From contig JBKHDA010000090.1 in assembly GCA_046541575.1 (NCBI GenBank), forward strand, positions 1 through 6,312: a stretch of 6,312 nucleotides of DNA, given 5' to 3'. The DNA comes from Halanaerobium sp046541575 (GTDB lineage Bacteria > Bacillota > Halanaerobiia > Halanaerobiales > Halanaerobiaceae). Numbering within the stretch: position 1 is the stretch's first letter; each line of letters starts with the position of its first letter. Positions 1-5,781 of this stretch are shown one piece after another. The translations under genes were made by a program, and so were the position numbers. The notes beneath the pieces are model-generated. The model saw only the letters and a program-made list of their open reading frames with translations. It made no database searches and was not told the origin of the DNA.

Positions 1-134
1 TAAACATAAGCATATTCGTCCATTTCAAAATTATCAGGAGCCTCACTAACACATAAACTACATGAAATACACTGATCATCTACATAATATTTTCCCTCAA
101 CATTTTCATCCAATTTGTTTTCCAAATTTGCCAT
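1..134 (-). CDS. Single-cluster ferredoxin, 5' part only (runs off left edge)
   Basis: Reading the minus strand from the ATG at 134-132 gives 44 codons without a stop, continuing past the window edge. The visible protein holds YYVDDQCISCSLCVSEAPDN, a CxxCxxC block followed by a proline, then an acidic NFEMDEYAYV stretch. This is the N-terminal half of the small monocluster ferredoxins of Firmicutes (family motif CxxCxxC...CP), which are soluble low-potential electron carriers with one [4Fe-4S] cluster. The fourth cysteine would lie beyond the edge, so it cannot be checked. The start is supported by a GGGAGGT Shine-Dalgarno sequence (141-147 on the + strand, read in reverse) 6 bases upstream of the ATG, and by a good promoter further upstream. 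It is on the same strand as the recombinase gene but separated from it by that promoter and a possible terminator, so it is probably its own transcription unit. The electron partner is unknown. Confidence 0.85.
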   Translation of the reverse strand, partial: MANLENKLDENVEGKYYVDDQCISCSLCVSEAPDNFEMDEYAYV

Positions 135-175
135 TATGATACCTCCCTTTTTAGATTTTAAAATATTCTAATTTT

Positions 176-204
176 AGTATATTAAAAAGATTATATTAAG
201 TCAA
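176..204 (-). promoter_or_regulatory. Sigma-A promoter of the ferredoxin gene
   Basis: On the minus strand a TTGACT -35 box (204-199) and a TATACT -10 box (181-176) are separated by exactly 17 bp. Each hexamer matches the consensus at 5 of 6 positions. Transcription would start near 168-170, leaving a leader of about 35 nt that contains the GGGAGGT ribosome binding site. No operator-like repeat is evident around it. Confidence 0.8.
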
Positions 205-267
205 AATAATCCTTAAAACCCCCCTTTGATTATACAAATAAATACTGAAATAAGAATTAAAATGAAA

Positions 268-293
268 GCAGCAACTATTTTTTCGTTTGCTGC
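268..293 (-). terminator. Possible weak intrinsic terminator after the recombinase gene
   Basis: A perfect 7-bp inverted repeat, GCAGCAA (268-274) and TTGCTGC (287-293), with a 12-nt loop lies about 30 bp past the recombinase stop codon. Read on the minus strand it is followed by TTTCATTTTAATTC, a T-rich but interrupted tail. The stem is short and the loop large, so termination would be inefficient. Its position between two minus-strand genes, just before the ferredoxin promoter, is the main support. Confidence 0.45.
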
Positions 294-323
294 CGATTAA
301 CGATTAAAAAAGATAAGGGCTAA

Positions 324-1262
324 TTAAAAATCAGGCATTTCATCGATAGCATTTTTCTTTTCCTCAGTGTCAATATGAGTATAAATTTGAGTTGTAGACA
401 GATTGGCATGACCTAAGAGGTCCTGCAGTACCTTGATATCTTTAGTCTGACGGTAAAGAGTCGATGCAAATGTATGGCGAAGTTTGTGAGGAGTTATTTT
501 ATCAGCTCTGCTTAAGCCTGCCTTTTTGGCATATTTTTTAACAAAAAGCTGAATAGTTCTCGGATTAATTCTTCTGCCGTGACGAGAAATAAAAACAGCC
601 TGTCGGGCATCACTTTCCTTAATTTTTATTGAATTTCTTTCTCGCATATAACGCCTAATTGCTAAAATTACATCATGATGCAGCGGCACATACCGCTCTT
701 TTTTACCCTTACCGTAAAACTTGATTGAGCCGTCTTCAAAGTCAATATTGTCAAAGTCAAGATTAACCAGTTCTGAAATACGGAGGCCGGCATATAAAAA
801 TAATTTAACTATAGCCAGATCGCGGAGGCGGTTAATCCCTCCATGTTCATCAATTGCCTGAATAAATTGCTGTGCCTCTTTGAGTTTTAAATAAATAGGC
901 TCCAATCGGCTGTCAGTTTTACTGCTTTCTATCGCCTCTGCCGGGTTTTTATCAACTAATCCATAATGAAGCAAATATTTATAAAAAGAGCGGACAGCAA
1001 AGAGCTTTCTATTTCTGGTCACCGCCTTATTATCATTAATTATCACAGCATCAGCAAGAAATTCTGAGATATCAAGGCGATCAACTTCGTCCGGCTTAAA
1101 ACCTTCCTCAAAATCTAATTCTTCGATTAAATATTTATGTAATTGATGCAGATCACTGTCATATTCTTTGATGGTTAAATCCGAATACCCTTTTTCCACA
1201 CCAAGATATTTTTTAAATTTATTTAAAGCCTGTAAAAAGTTAAGTTTAGAAATTTCAATCAC
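324..1262 (-). CDS. Xer-family tyrosine recombinase (XerC/XerD-like)
   Basis: A 312-residue site-specific DNA recombinase. An N-terminal SAM-like core-binding domain (about residues 10-105, including GVEKGYSDLTIKEYDSDL) is followed by a catalytic domain (about 120-305). All six active-site residues are visible: R161 in YAGLRISEL, K185 in GKGKKER, H259 and R262 in TPHKLRHTFA, H285 in LLGHANLSTTQ and the nucleophile Y294 in QIYTHID. The protein should therefore be active. Length fits XerC/XerD, which resolve chromosome dimers at dif. However, the C-terminus (DTEEKKNAIDEMPDF) lacks the HPRA-like ending usual in canonical XerC and XerD, so this may be an additional Xer paralog, and I give no symbol. 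The start is a GTG at 1262-1260. An in-frame stop lies upstream and no ATG lies near the N-terminus. The only purine-rich ribosome-binding candidate (GAAGGGA) nearly touches the GTG, so translation may be weak. No phage or transposon genes adjoin it. A 23-bp inverted repeat begins 15 bp upstream of the start. Confidence 0.93.
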   Translation of the reverse strand: MIEISKLNFLQALNKFKKYLGVEKGYSDLTIKEYDSDLHQLHKYLIEELDFEEGFKPDEVDRLDISEFLADAVIINDNKAVTRNRKLFAVRSFYKYLLHYGLVDKNPAEAIESSKTDSRLEPIYLKLKEAQQFIQAIDEHGGINRLRDLAIVKLFLYAGLRISELVNLDFDNIDFEDGSIKFYGKGKKERYVPLHHDVILAIRRYMRERNSIKIKESDARQAVFISRHGRRINPRTIQLFVKKYAKKAGLSRADKITPHKLRHTFASTLYRQTKDIKVLQDLLGHANLSTTQIYTHIDTEEKKNAIDEMPDF

Positions 1263-1277
1263 TTCCCTTCGTTTACT

Positions 1278-1360
1278 GGTACCGGGTACTTGGATAAATT
1301 AACCAAAAGATAATTTGGCTGCATATAATAATTAGTAAATTTATCCAAGTACCCGGTACC
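1278..1360. repeat. Perfect 23-bp inverted repeat with 37-bp spacer, between divergent genes
   Basis: The left arm (1278-1300) begins GGTACCGGGTAC and ends GGATAAATT. The right arm (1338-1360) is its exact reverse complement, ending CCCGGTACC. Each arm contains an 11-bp near-palindrome, GTACC-S-GGTAC (1279-1289 and 1349-1359). The 37-bp spacer holds a second small inverted repeat, CCAAA (1303-1307) and TTTGG (1314-1318). Neither arm is followed by a T-tract on either strand, so this is not an ordinary intrinsic terminator. The element lies 15 bp from the recombinase GTG and about 50 bp upstream of the clpB -35 box. It could be a recombinase or regulator binding site, a leader hairpin in the recombinase mRNA, or a small mobile repeat. 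The sequence alone does not decide. No clear target-site duplication flanks it. Confidence 0.9.
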
Positions 1361-1409
1361 CTTACATTAACTTATTCAATTAAAAAGATCAAAATCCTTT
1401 ATTTTTGCT

Positions 1410-1426
1410 CTTGACCTTCTCTGACC
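1410..1426. promoter_or_regulatory. CtsR operator (heat-shock repressor site) of clpB
   Basis: The + strand reads CTTGACC-TTC-TCTGACC; the opposite strand is GGTCAGA-GAA-GGTCAAG. This matches the CtsR heptad direct repeat (RGTCAAA-NAN-RGTCAAA) with correct 3-bp spacing and A in the middle of the spacer, and few mismatches within the heptads. It overlaps the -35 box of the clpB promoter completely, where a bound repressor would block RNA polymerase. In Firmicutes CtsR represses clp genes and releases DNA on heat shock. The ctsR gene itself is not in this window. No CIRCE (HrcA) repeat is present. Confidence 0.82.
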
Positions 1427-1439
1427 TTTGTATTATAAT
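1411..1439 (+). promoter_or_regulatory. Sigma-A promoter of clpB
   Basis: TTGACC (1411-1416) and a perfect TATAAT (1434-1439) are separated by exactly 17 bp, 11 of 12 consensus positions in total. Transcription would start near 1446, giving a leader of roughly 58 nt. So strong a promoter implies that expression is set by repression, in agreement with the CtsR box lying over its -35 half. Confidence 0.9.
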
Positions 1440-1504
1440 TATAATAGAAAACAAATTTTAAAATAGATAAAATTGAATATTTTGTCTCAAAGGAGGAATA
1501 AAAA

Positions 1505-4087
1505 ATGGATATGGAAAAGTTTACTCGTAAAGCACAGCAGAGTCTGGTAGAAGCACAGAATATTGCTAAAGACTATCAGCATCAGGAAATATTTCCTTCC
1601 CATTTATTTAAAGCATTATTAAATCAGGATGATGGTATAGTAATTCCACTGCTGCAGAAAGCTGAAGCAAATCTTGCAGAACTGAAGGCAGAAAATGAGG
1701 AACTGCTGCAGAAATTACCCCAGGTTTATTCTGAAAAGAGTGGACAGGCCTATATGTCATCTCAACTAAATGATATTATGAGGGAAGCAGAAAAACAGGC
1801 AGATGGACTCGGCGATCAGTATGTATCAACCGAGCATTTTTTACTGGCAATTTTAAAGAATAGAAAAACTAACCTGGGTAAAATGCTCTATGAGAAAAAT
1901 TTAAACTACAATGAATTAAAACAGATTATTCAGGAAGTCCGCGGGGGCAGTAAAATTGATTCCCAGCAGGGAGAAGAAGGTTTTAATGTTTTAGAAAAGT
2001 ATACAATAGATATTACAGAACAAGCAAAGGATGGTAAACTTGACCCTGTTATTGGCCGTGATAATTTAATCAGAAGAGTAATGCAGGTGCTTTCGCGCCG
2101 CCGCAAAAATAATCCAGTTTTAATTGGAGAGCCGGGTGTAGGTAAAACTGCAATTGTTGAGGGACTGGCCCAAAGAATTATCAATGGTGATGTTCCGGAA
2201 GGATTAAAGAGAAAAAAGGTTATTTCCCTTGATATGGGTTCTTTAGTTGCTGGAACCAAGTTTAGGGGTGAGTTTGAAGAGAGATTAAAATCAGTTTTAA
2301 AGGAAATTAAAAAGGCTGAAGGCCAGATAATTCTTTTTATTGATGAGATGCATACTTTAGTTGGAGCTGGTGCTACTGAAGGCTCAATGGATGCAGCAAA
2401 TCTTTTAAAACCTGCTCTGGCAAGAGGTGAACTCCACTGTGTTGGTGCTACAACTCTGGTAGAATACAAAAAGCATATTGAAAAAGATGCTGCTTTAGAG
2501 AGAAGATTCCAGCCAGTACAGGTTTCAGAACCGGATATCGAAGATACAGTTTCAATTTTAAGAGGTTTAAAAGAAAAATACGAGATTCACCACGGAATTA
2601 AAATTACTGATAATGCAATTGTAGCTGCAGCAAAACTATCTGACCGCTATCTAACAGAAAGATTTCTGCCTGATAAAGCAATTGACTTGATTGATGAAGC
2701 AGCCTCCAAAATAAGGATTGAGATTGATTCGATGCCGATAGAAATTGATGAGCTTGACCGCAGGGTGAGGAGACTGGAAACAGAAAAAGAAGCATTAAAA
2801 AATGAAGATACAGAAGAGGCACAGGAAAGACTAAGGGAAATTAAAGAAAAACTGCAGGAATTAAAGGATAAACGTGATCCACTTCGCTTAAAGTGGAAAA
2901 ATGAAAAAGATCAGCTTGCAAAAATGCAGGAACTAAAGGAAAAAATAGAACAGATTGAATATCGAGCAGAAGCTGCCGAAAGAGAAGCAAATTATGAAGA
3001 AGCAGCAAGACTGCGTTATGGCAAATTAAATGATCTGCGCAAGGAACTGGCAGAAGTCAGCCAGCAGGTCGAAGAATCACAAAAGGATTCAACTCATCTG
3101 GTTAAGGAAGAGGTTACTGAAGAAGATATTGCTGAAATAGTTTCACTCTGGACCGATATTCCGCTGCAGAAGCTGATGGAAGAAGAAAAAGAAAAATTGA
3201 TTCATTTAGAAGACGAATTAGAAAAAAGAGTTGTTGGTCAGCATGATGCAGTTAAAGCAGTCAGTAATGCAATCCGCCGCTCCCGTACAGGTCTGCAGGA
3301 TGCAGATAGACCACTTGCTTCCTTTATGTTTATGGGACCAACCGGAGTCGGTAAAACTGAACTTGCAAAAACACTGGCTGAATATCTCTTTGATGACGAA
3401 AAGGCGCTGACCAGAATCGATATGTCTGAATATATGGAAAGACATGCCGTTTCCAAACTGATTGGTTCACCTCCCGGTTATGTAGGATTTGAAGAGGGCG
3501 GACAGCTGACAGAAAAGGTAAGGCGTAATCCATATTCAGTGATTTTATTTGATGAAATAGAAAAAGCACATCCGGATGTCTTTAATATTCTGCTTCAGAT
3601 TCTTGATGACGGTGTTTTAACTGACAGTCAGGGTAAAGAAGTTGACTTTAGAAATACTGTTATTATTATGACTTCTAATGTTGGCTCTCAGTATATTCAG
3701 GACTTAGATGATGAAGCAAAAATTAAGCAAGAAATTGACGAAGCTCTCAAGGGGCAGTTTAGACCTGAGTTCTTAAATAGAATTGACGAAAAAATCATCT
3801 TCCATTCCTTAACTAAAGAAGATATCTTTAAAATTATCGATATCCAGATTTCTTATCTGCAGAATAATTTATCTGAACAGGATATAGAGATTGAGCTGAC
3901 TAAAGCCGCTAAAGAAGAGCTATTAGAACTTGGTTATGATCCAGCTTATGGTGCTCGACCTCTAAGAAGAGTTATTCAAAATCAGATTAAAGATGAGCTG
4001 GCAATGCTGATTTTAGAAGAAAAGATAGAAGAAGGCGATAAAATAACAGTTGATTTTAAAGATGGAGAATTTGAATTTAAAAATTAA
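1505..4087 (+). CDS. clpB: ATP-dependent disaggregase ClpB (Hsp100)
   Basis: An 860-residue cytosolic AAA+ chaperone. With the DnaK system, this family pulls polypeptides out of aggregates through a hexameric ring. Domains in order: Clp N-domain (about 1-145); first ATPase domain with Walker A GEPGVGKT (208-215), Walker B IILFIDE (275-281) and arginine fingers R333/R334; coiled-coil middle domain (about 410-530), which marks ClpB rather than ClpA or ClpC; second ATPase domain with Walker A GPTGVGKT (611-618), Walker B VILFDE (679-684), sensor-1 N725, arginine finger R759 and sensor-2 GAR (816-818). Pore loops are TKFRG (251-255), with Phe where Tyr is commoner, and GYVG (658-661). I see no ClpP-docking IGF/LGF loop, so it should not feed a protease. 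The start is fixed by AGGAGG (1491-1496), 8 bases before the first ATG. No internal ATG or GTG is seen near residue 150, where E. coli makes its short form. It is monocistronic, with its own promoter, CtsR box and terminator. Confidence 0.98.
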   Translation: MDMEKFTRKAQQSLVEAQNIAKDYQHQEIFPSHLFKALLNQDDGIVIPLLQKAEANLAELKAENEELLQKLPQVYSEKSGQAYMSSQLNDIMREAEKQADGLGDQYVSTEHFLLAILKNRKTNLGKMLYEKNLNYNELKQIIQEVRGGSKIDSQQGEEGFNVLEKYTIDITEQAKDGKLDPVIGRDNLIRRVMQVLSRRRKNNPVLIGEPGVGKTAIVEGLAQRIINGDVPEGLKRKKVISLDMGSLVAGTKFRGEFEERLKSVLKEIKKAEGQIILFIDEMHTLVGAGATEGSMDAANLLKPALARGELHCVGATTLVEYKKHIEKDAALERRFQPVQVSEPDIEDTVSILRGLKEKYEIHHGIKITDNAIVAAAKLSDRYLTERFLPDKAIDLIDEAASKIRIEIDSMPIEIDELDRRVRRLETEKEALKNEDTEEAQERLREIKEKLQELKDKRDPLRLKWKNEKDQLAKMQELKEKIEQIEYRAEAAEREANYEEAARLRYGKLNDLRKELAEVSQQVEESQKDSTHLVKEEVTEEDIAEIVSLWTDIPLQKLMEEEKEKLIHLEDELEKRVVGQHDAVKAVSNAIRRSRTGLQDADRPLASFMFMGPTGVGKTELAKTLAEYLFDDEKALTRIDMSEYMERHAVSKLIGSPPGYVGFEEGGQLTEKVRRNPYSVILFDEIEKAHPDVFNILLQILDDGVLTDSQGKEVDFRNTVIIMTSNVGSQYIQDLDDEAKIKQEIDEALKGQFRPEFLNRIDEKIIFHSLTKEDIFKIIDIQISYLQNNLSEQDIEIELTKAAKEELLELGYDPAYGARPLRRVIQNQIKDELAMLILEEKIEEGDKITVDFKDGEFEFKN

Positions 4088-4118
4088 GATAAAAAAATAA
4101 GTTAATATAACATTGACT

Positions 4119-4151
4119 GCAGACCGGTAAAATTACTGGTCTGCGTTTTTT
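4119..4151 (+). terminator. Strong intrinsic terminator of clpB
   Basis: GCAGACCGGTAA (4119-4130) pairs with TTACTGGTCTGC (4133-4144), a 12-bp stem with one G-U pair, followed after one G by a run of six T (4146-4151). It begins 31 bp after the clpB stop codon and should separate clpB transcription from the downstream operon. Confidence 0.92.
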
Positions 4152-4192
4152 ATTCATGAAGGAAAAAAGTTAATTACCTTGAAATATAATAA

Positions 4193-4321
4193 GTGAATAT
4201 ATTTTTGAATGTTGAGCCGGATAATTTAAAAGCAAAAATATTATTTTATTCACTGGGTTTTGAATTTGACAGAATGATCAGCTGGATTAAGCTAAAAGAA
4301 AATGAGTCCACAGCAAAATAA
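4193..4321 (+). pseudogene. C-terminal remnant of a GNAT acetyltransferase
   Basis: This frame encodes 42 codons ending in TAA at 4319-4321. It contains LNVEPDNLKAKILFYSLGFE, which fits the C-terminal signature of GNAT N-acetyltransferases: a beta strand, then V-x3-N-x2-A-x2-(L/Y)-Y-x2-LGF. The acetyl-CoA-binding Q/RxxGxG motif that should precede it is absent, and two consecutive in-frame TAA codons lie directly upstream of the first codon (GTG). No Shine-Dalgarno sequence precedes it. I read it as the tail of a decayed or truncated gene, cut off shortly after the clpB terminator. An expressed mini-protein is possible but unlikely. It ends 22 bp before the acetyltransferase start at 4344, so the lost gene may once have been co-transcribed with that operon. 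Confidence 0.65.
4266..4293 (+). promoter_or_regulatory. Weak candidate promoter for the acetyltransferase operon
   Basis: A perfect TTGACA (4266-4271) is followed after 16 bp by a poor -10 candidate TAAGCT (4288-4293). It lies within the GNAT remnant, so the TTGACA may be a leftover of coding sequence. A TATAAT at 4185-4190 is the other candidate, but nothing like a -35 box lies at the right distance. The operon must have a promoter somewhere between the clpB terminator and 4343, unless it relies on read-through. Confidence 0.25.
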
Positions 4322-4330
4322 TTAAACTAT

Positions 4331-4335
4331 GGAGG
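4331..4335 (+). promoter_or_regulatory. Ribosome binding site that decides the acetyltransferase start
   Basis: GGAGG lies 8 bases before the ATG at 4344. The alternative ATG at 4329 overlaps this GGAGG and has only AT-rich sequence (ATTAAACT) upstream, so it has no usable ribosome binding site. The start at 4344 is preferred. Confidence 0.85.
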
Positions 4336-4343
4336 CAGTAAAA

Positions 4344-5150
4344 ATGGAAGAAAAAGAAATTATAGAAAAAACTAAAAAACCGATTACAAAAAATTCATTA
4401 GTTAATGATCTTAAAATGCTGGATCTAAAAGGAGAAATAGTAATTGTTCATTCTGCACTCAGCAAACTGGGCTGGGTCTGTGGAGGTGCAGTAGCTCTAA
4501 TTGAAGCACTGCAGAAGGTTATTACTTTAGAAGGAACGCTGATCATGCCTGCTCACAGTGGAGACTACTCTGAACCTAAATACTGGGAAAATCCTCCGGT
4601 GCCAGCAGAGTGGTATCAGACAATCAGAGATGAGATGCCGGCTTACAGGCCAGAAGTTACTCCCACCTGCGGTTTAGGTGTGACTCCAGAGCTTTTTCGC
4701 AAATTCCCGTGTGTTGTAAGAAGCGATCATCCCTGTCTCTCTTTTGCTGCCTGGGGTAAAGAAGCAGAATTTATAACTGCTGACCACAAATTGGACTATG
4801 CTCTGGGAGAAAACTCACCTCTGGCTAAAATCTACAAAAAAGAAGGTAAAATACTCTTAATTGGAGTTGGACATGAGAGTAATACATCCCTCCATCTGGC
4901 AGAATACAGAGCAGATCATGAGCTTAAGATTAAAATTTTTGGGTCTTCGATTTTAAAAAATGGAAAAGTTCAGTGGACAAAATATCAGGATATTGAATTT
5001 AATGATGATCTCTTTCCTGCAATCGGTAAAGGATATGAGTCAGAATATGAATACAGCACTGCAGAAGTTGGGCTGACAGAAGCAAAGTTATTTGATCAAA
5101 AAGAGATGGTTGATTATGCAGTAAGCTGGCTGGAAGAAAAAAGAAAGTAG
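4344..5150 (+). CDS. AAC(3)/YokD-family acetyl-CoA-dependent N-acetyltransferase
   Basis: A 268-residue cytosolic protein of the Antibiotic_NAT family, which transfers acetyl from acetyl-CoA to an amino group. The best-known members modify the 3-amino group of aminoglycosides. Family blocks in order: IVIVHSALSKLGWVCGGAVA (32-51), the GTLIMPAHSGD segment (64-74), a W...P stretch (81-100), RSDHP (126-130) with a conserved His, the ENSPLAKIY segment (156-164), and LLIGVGHESN followed by TSLHLAE (171-187) with the conserved His/Glu pair. Length is in the normal range of about 260-290. The family also includes environmental proteins such as Bacillus YokD whose natural substrates are unclear, so antibiotic resistance is not shown by this sequence. 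The start is 4344, not the ATG at 4329, because the GGAGG site lies between them. It is the first gene of an apparent operon, with 43 bp to the next gene. Codon use looks like that of its neighbours. Confidence 0.9.
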   Translation: MEEKEIIEKTKKPITKNSLVNDLKMLDLKGEIVIVHSALSKLGWVCGGAVALIEALQKVITLEGTLIMPAHSGDYSEPKYWENPPVPAEWYQTIRDEMPAYRPEVTPTCGLGVTPELFRKFPCVVRSDHPCLSFAAWGKEAEFITADHKLDYALGENSPLAKIYKKEGKILLIGVGHESNTSLHLAEYRADHELKIKIFGSSILKNGKVQWTKYQDIEFNDDLFPAIGKGYESEYEYSTAEVGLTEAKLFDQKEMVDYAVSWLEEKRK

Positions 5151-5193
5151 TTGGCAGATGAGATATTTTCCTGACAATTAAAAGGAGAAAAAA

Positions 5194-5781
5194 ATGAAAG
5201 CATTAATTTTAAATGGAGAAGAGCAGAATTGTCTTTCTTTAAATCACTTTTCAAAAAGTATCAAAAAAGAACTAAATGCTAATGATTTTGAAGTTGAAGA
5301 AGTATTGTTAAAAGAAAAGAAAATAGCTGACTGCCTGGGCTGTTTTGATTGCTGGGTAAAAACACCAGGTATCTGTATAATTGATGACTTTGGAAGAAAA
5401 GCTGCAGCGAAGCTGATTAATTCTGAACTGGTAGTTTTTTTGACACCTGTAGTATTTGGCAGCTATTCCTATCAGCTCAAAAAAGCTCTGGATAGGATGA
5501 TCCCTCTCATCTCGCCCTATTTTAAGAAAGTAAAGGGGGAAATCCATCATAAAAAACGTTATTCAAAATATCCCTCTATTCTTGCTGTCGGAATATTGGA
5601 AGAAGAAAATGAAATTCAGAGTCAGATTTTTAAAAAGTTAGTTGAAAGAAACAGCATCAATTTTCATTCACCCTATTTTGAGGCTGAAGTTTTTGAGGCA
5701 GGGAATAATTTTGATGAAAAACTGCTTATAAATGCTGTTAAAGTGATTTCTAAAAAAGTAGGTGAGCATAATGACAATTAA
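5194..5781 (+). CDS. Flavodoxin-fold (FMN reductase-like) protein with compact four-cysteine motif
   Basis: A 195-residue soluble protein of the NADPH-dependent FMN reductase/flavodoxin family. It begins with a beta strand (KALILNG, 2-8). The segment DCLGCFDCWVKTPGICIIDD (46-65) has cysteines at 47, 50, 53 and 61. The spacing CxxCxxCx7C resembles the compact [4Fe-4S] motif of iron-sulfur flavoproteins (Isf), although related flavodoxin proteins with CxGCFxCW may use these cysteines otherwise. The flavin-loop region reads LTPVVFGSYSYQLKKALDRM (83-102). HHKKRY (118-123) is a further basic block. The usual GSPR-x-NS phosphate loop after strand 1 is degenerate (NGEEQNCLSL), so FMN binding should be checked. 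AAAGGAG (5181-5187) lies 6 bases before the ATG. Its 3' end overlaps the next gene by 11 bp, suggesting translational coupling and possibly a complex. Substrate unknown; an electron-transfer or quinone/nitro/FMN reduction role is inferred. Confidence 0.85.
   Translation: MKALILNGEEQNCLSLNHFSKSIKKELNANDFEVEEVLLKEKKIADCLGCFDCWVKTPGICIIDDFGRKAAAKLINSELVVFLTPVVFGSYSYQLKKALDRMIPLISPYFKKVKGEIHHKKRYSKYPSILAVGILEEENEIQSQIFKKLVERNSINFHSPYFEAEVFEAGNNFDEKLLINAVKVISKKVGEHNDN

Noticed and set aside
294..307. Tandem CGATTAA-CGATTAA repeat downstream of the recombinase
   Set aside because: Two 7-base copies in AT-rich sequence are compatible with chance and have no matching partner elsewhere in the window.
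1301..1345. Possible dif-like Xer site in the inverted-repeat spacer (GGCTGCATATAATAATTAG then TAAAT)
   Set aside because: It looks faintly like dif at both ends, but the spacing is about 4 bp short of the 11-6-11 layout and the putative XerD arm matches only about half of its positions.
1278..1360. Reading the inverted repeat as a bidirectional terminator between the genes
   Set aside because: The flanking genes are divergent, not convergent, and neither arm is followed by a T-tract.
1930..2469. Long open frame on the minus strand opposite clpB
   Set aside because: It lies wholly within the conserved first ATPase domain of clpB, has no ribosome site or recognisable motif, and is low-complexity in the way antisense shadows are.
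3218..3569. Three short minus-strand open frames opposite the second ATPase domain of clpB
   Set aside because: They overlap each other in different frames and lie under strongly conserved Walker motifs; no domain or initiation signal supports them.
4113..4118. TTGACT just before the clpB terminator as a -35 box
   Set aside because: At 16-18 bp downstream there is only the GC-rich descending arm of the terminator, with no -10 hexamer.
5308..5550. 80-codon minus-strand frame opposite the first flavodoxin-like gene
   Set aside because: The plus-strand protein there has clear family motifs; the antisense frame has none.
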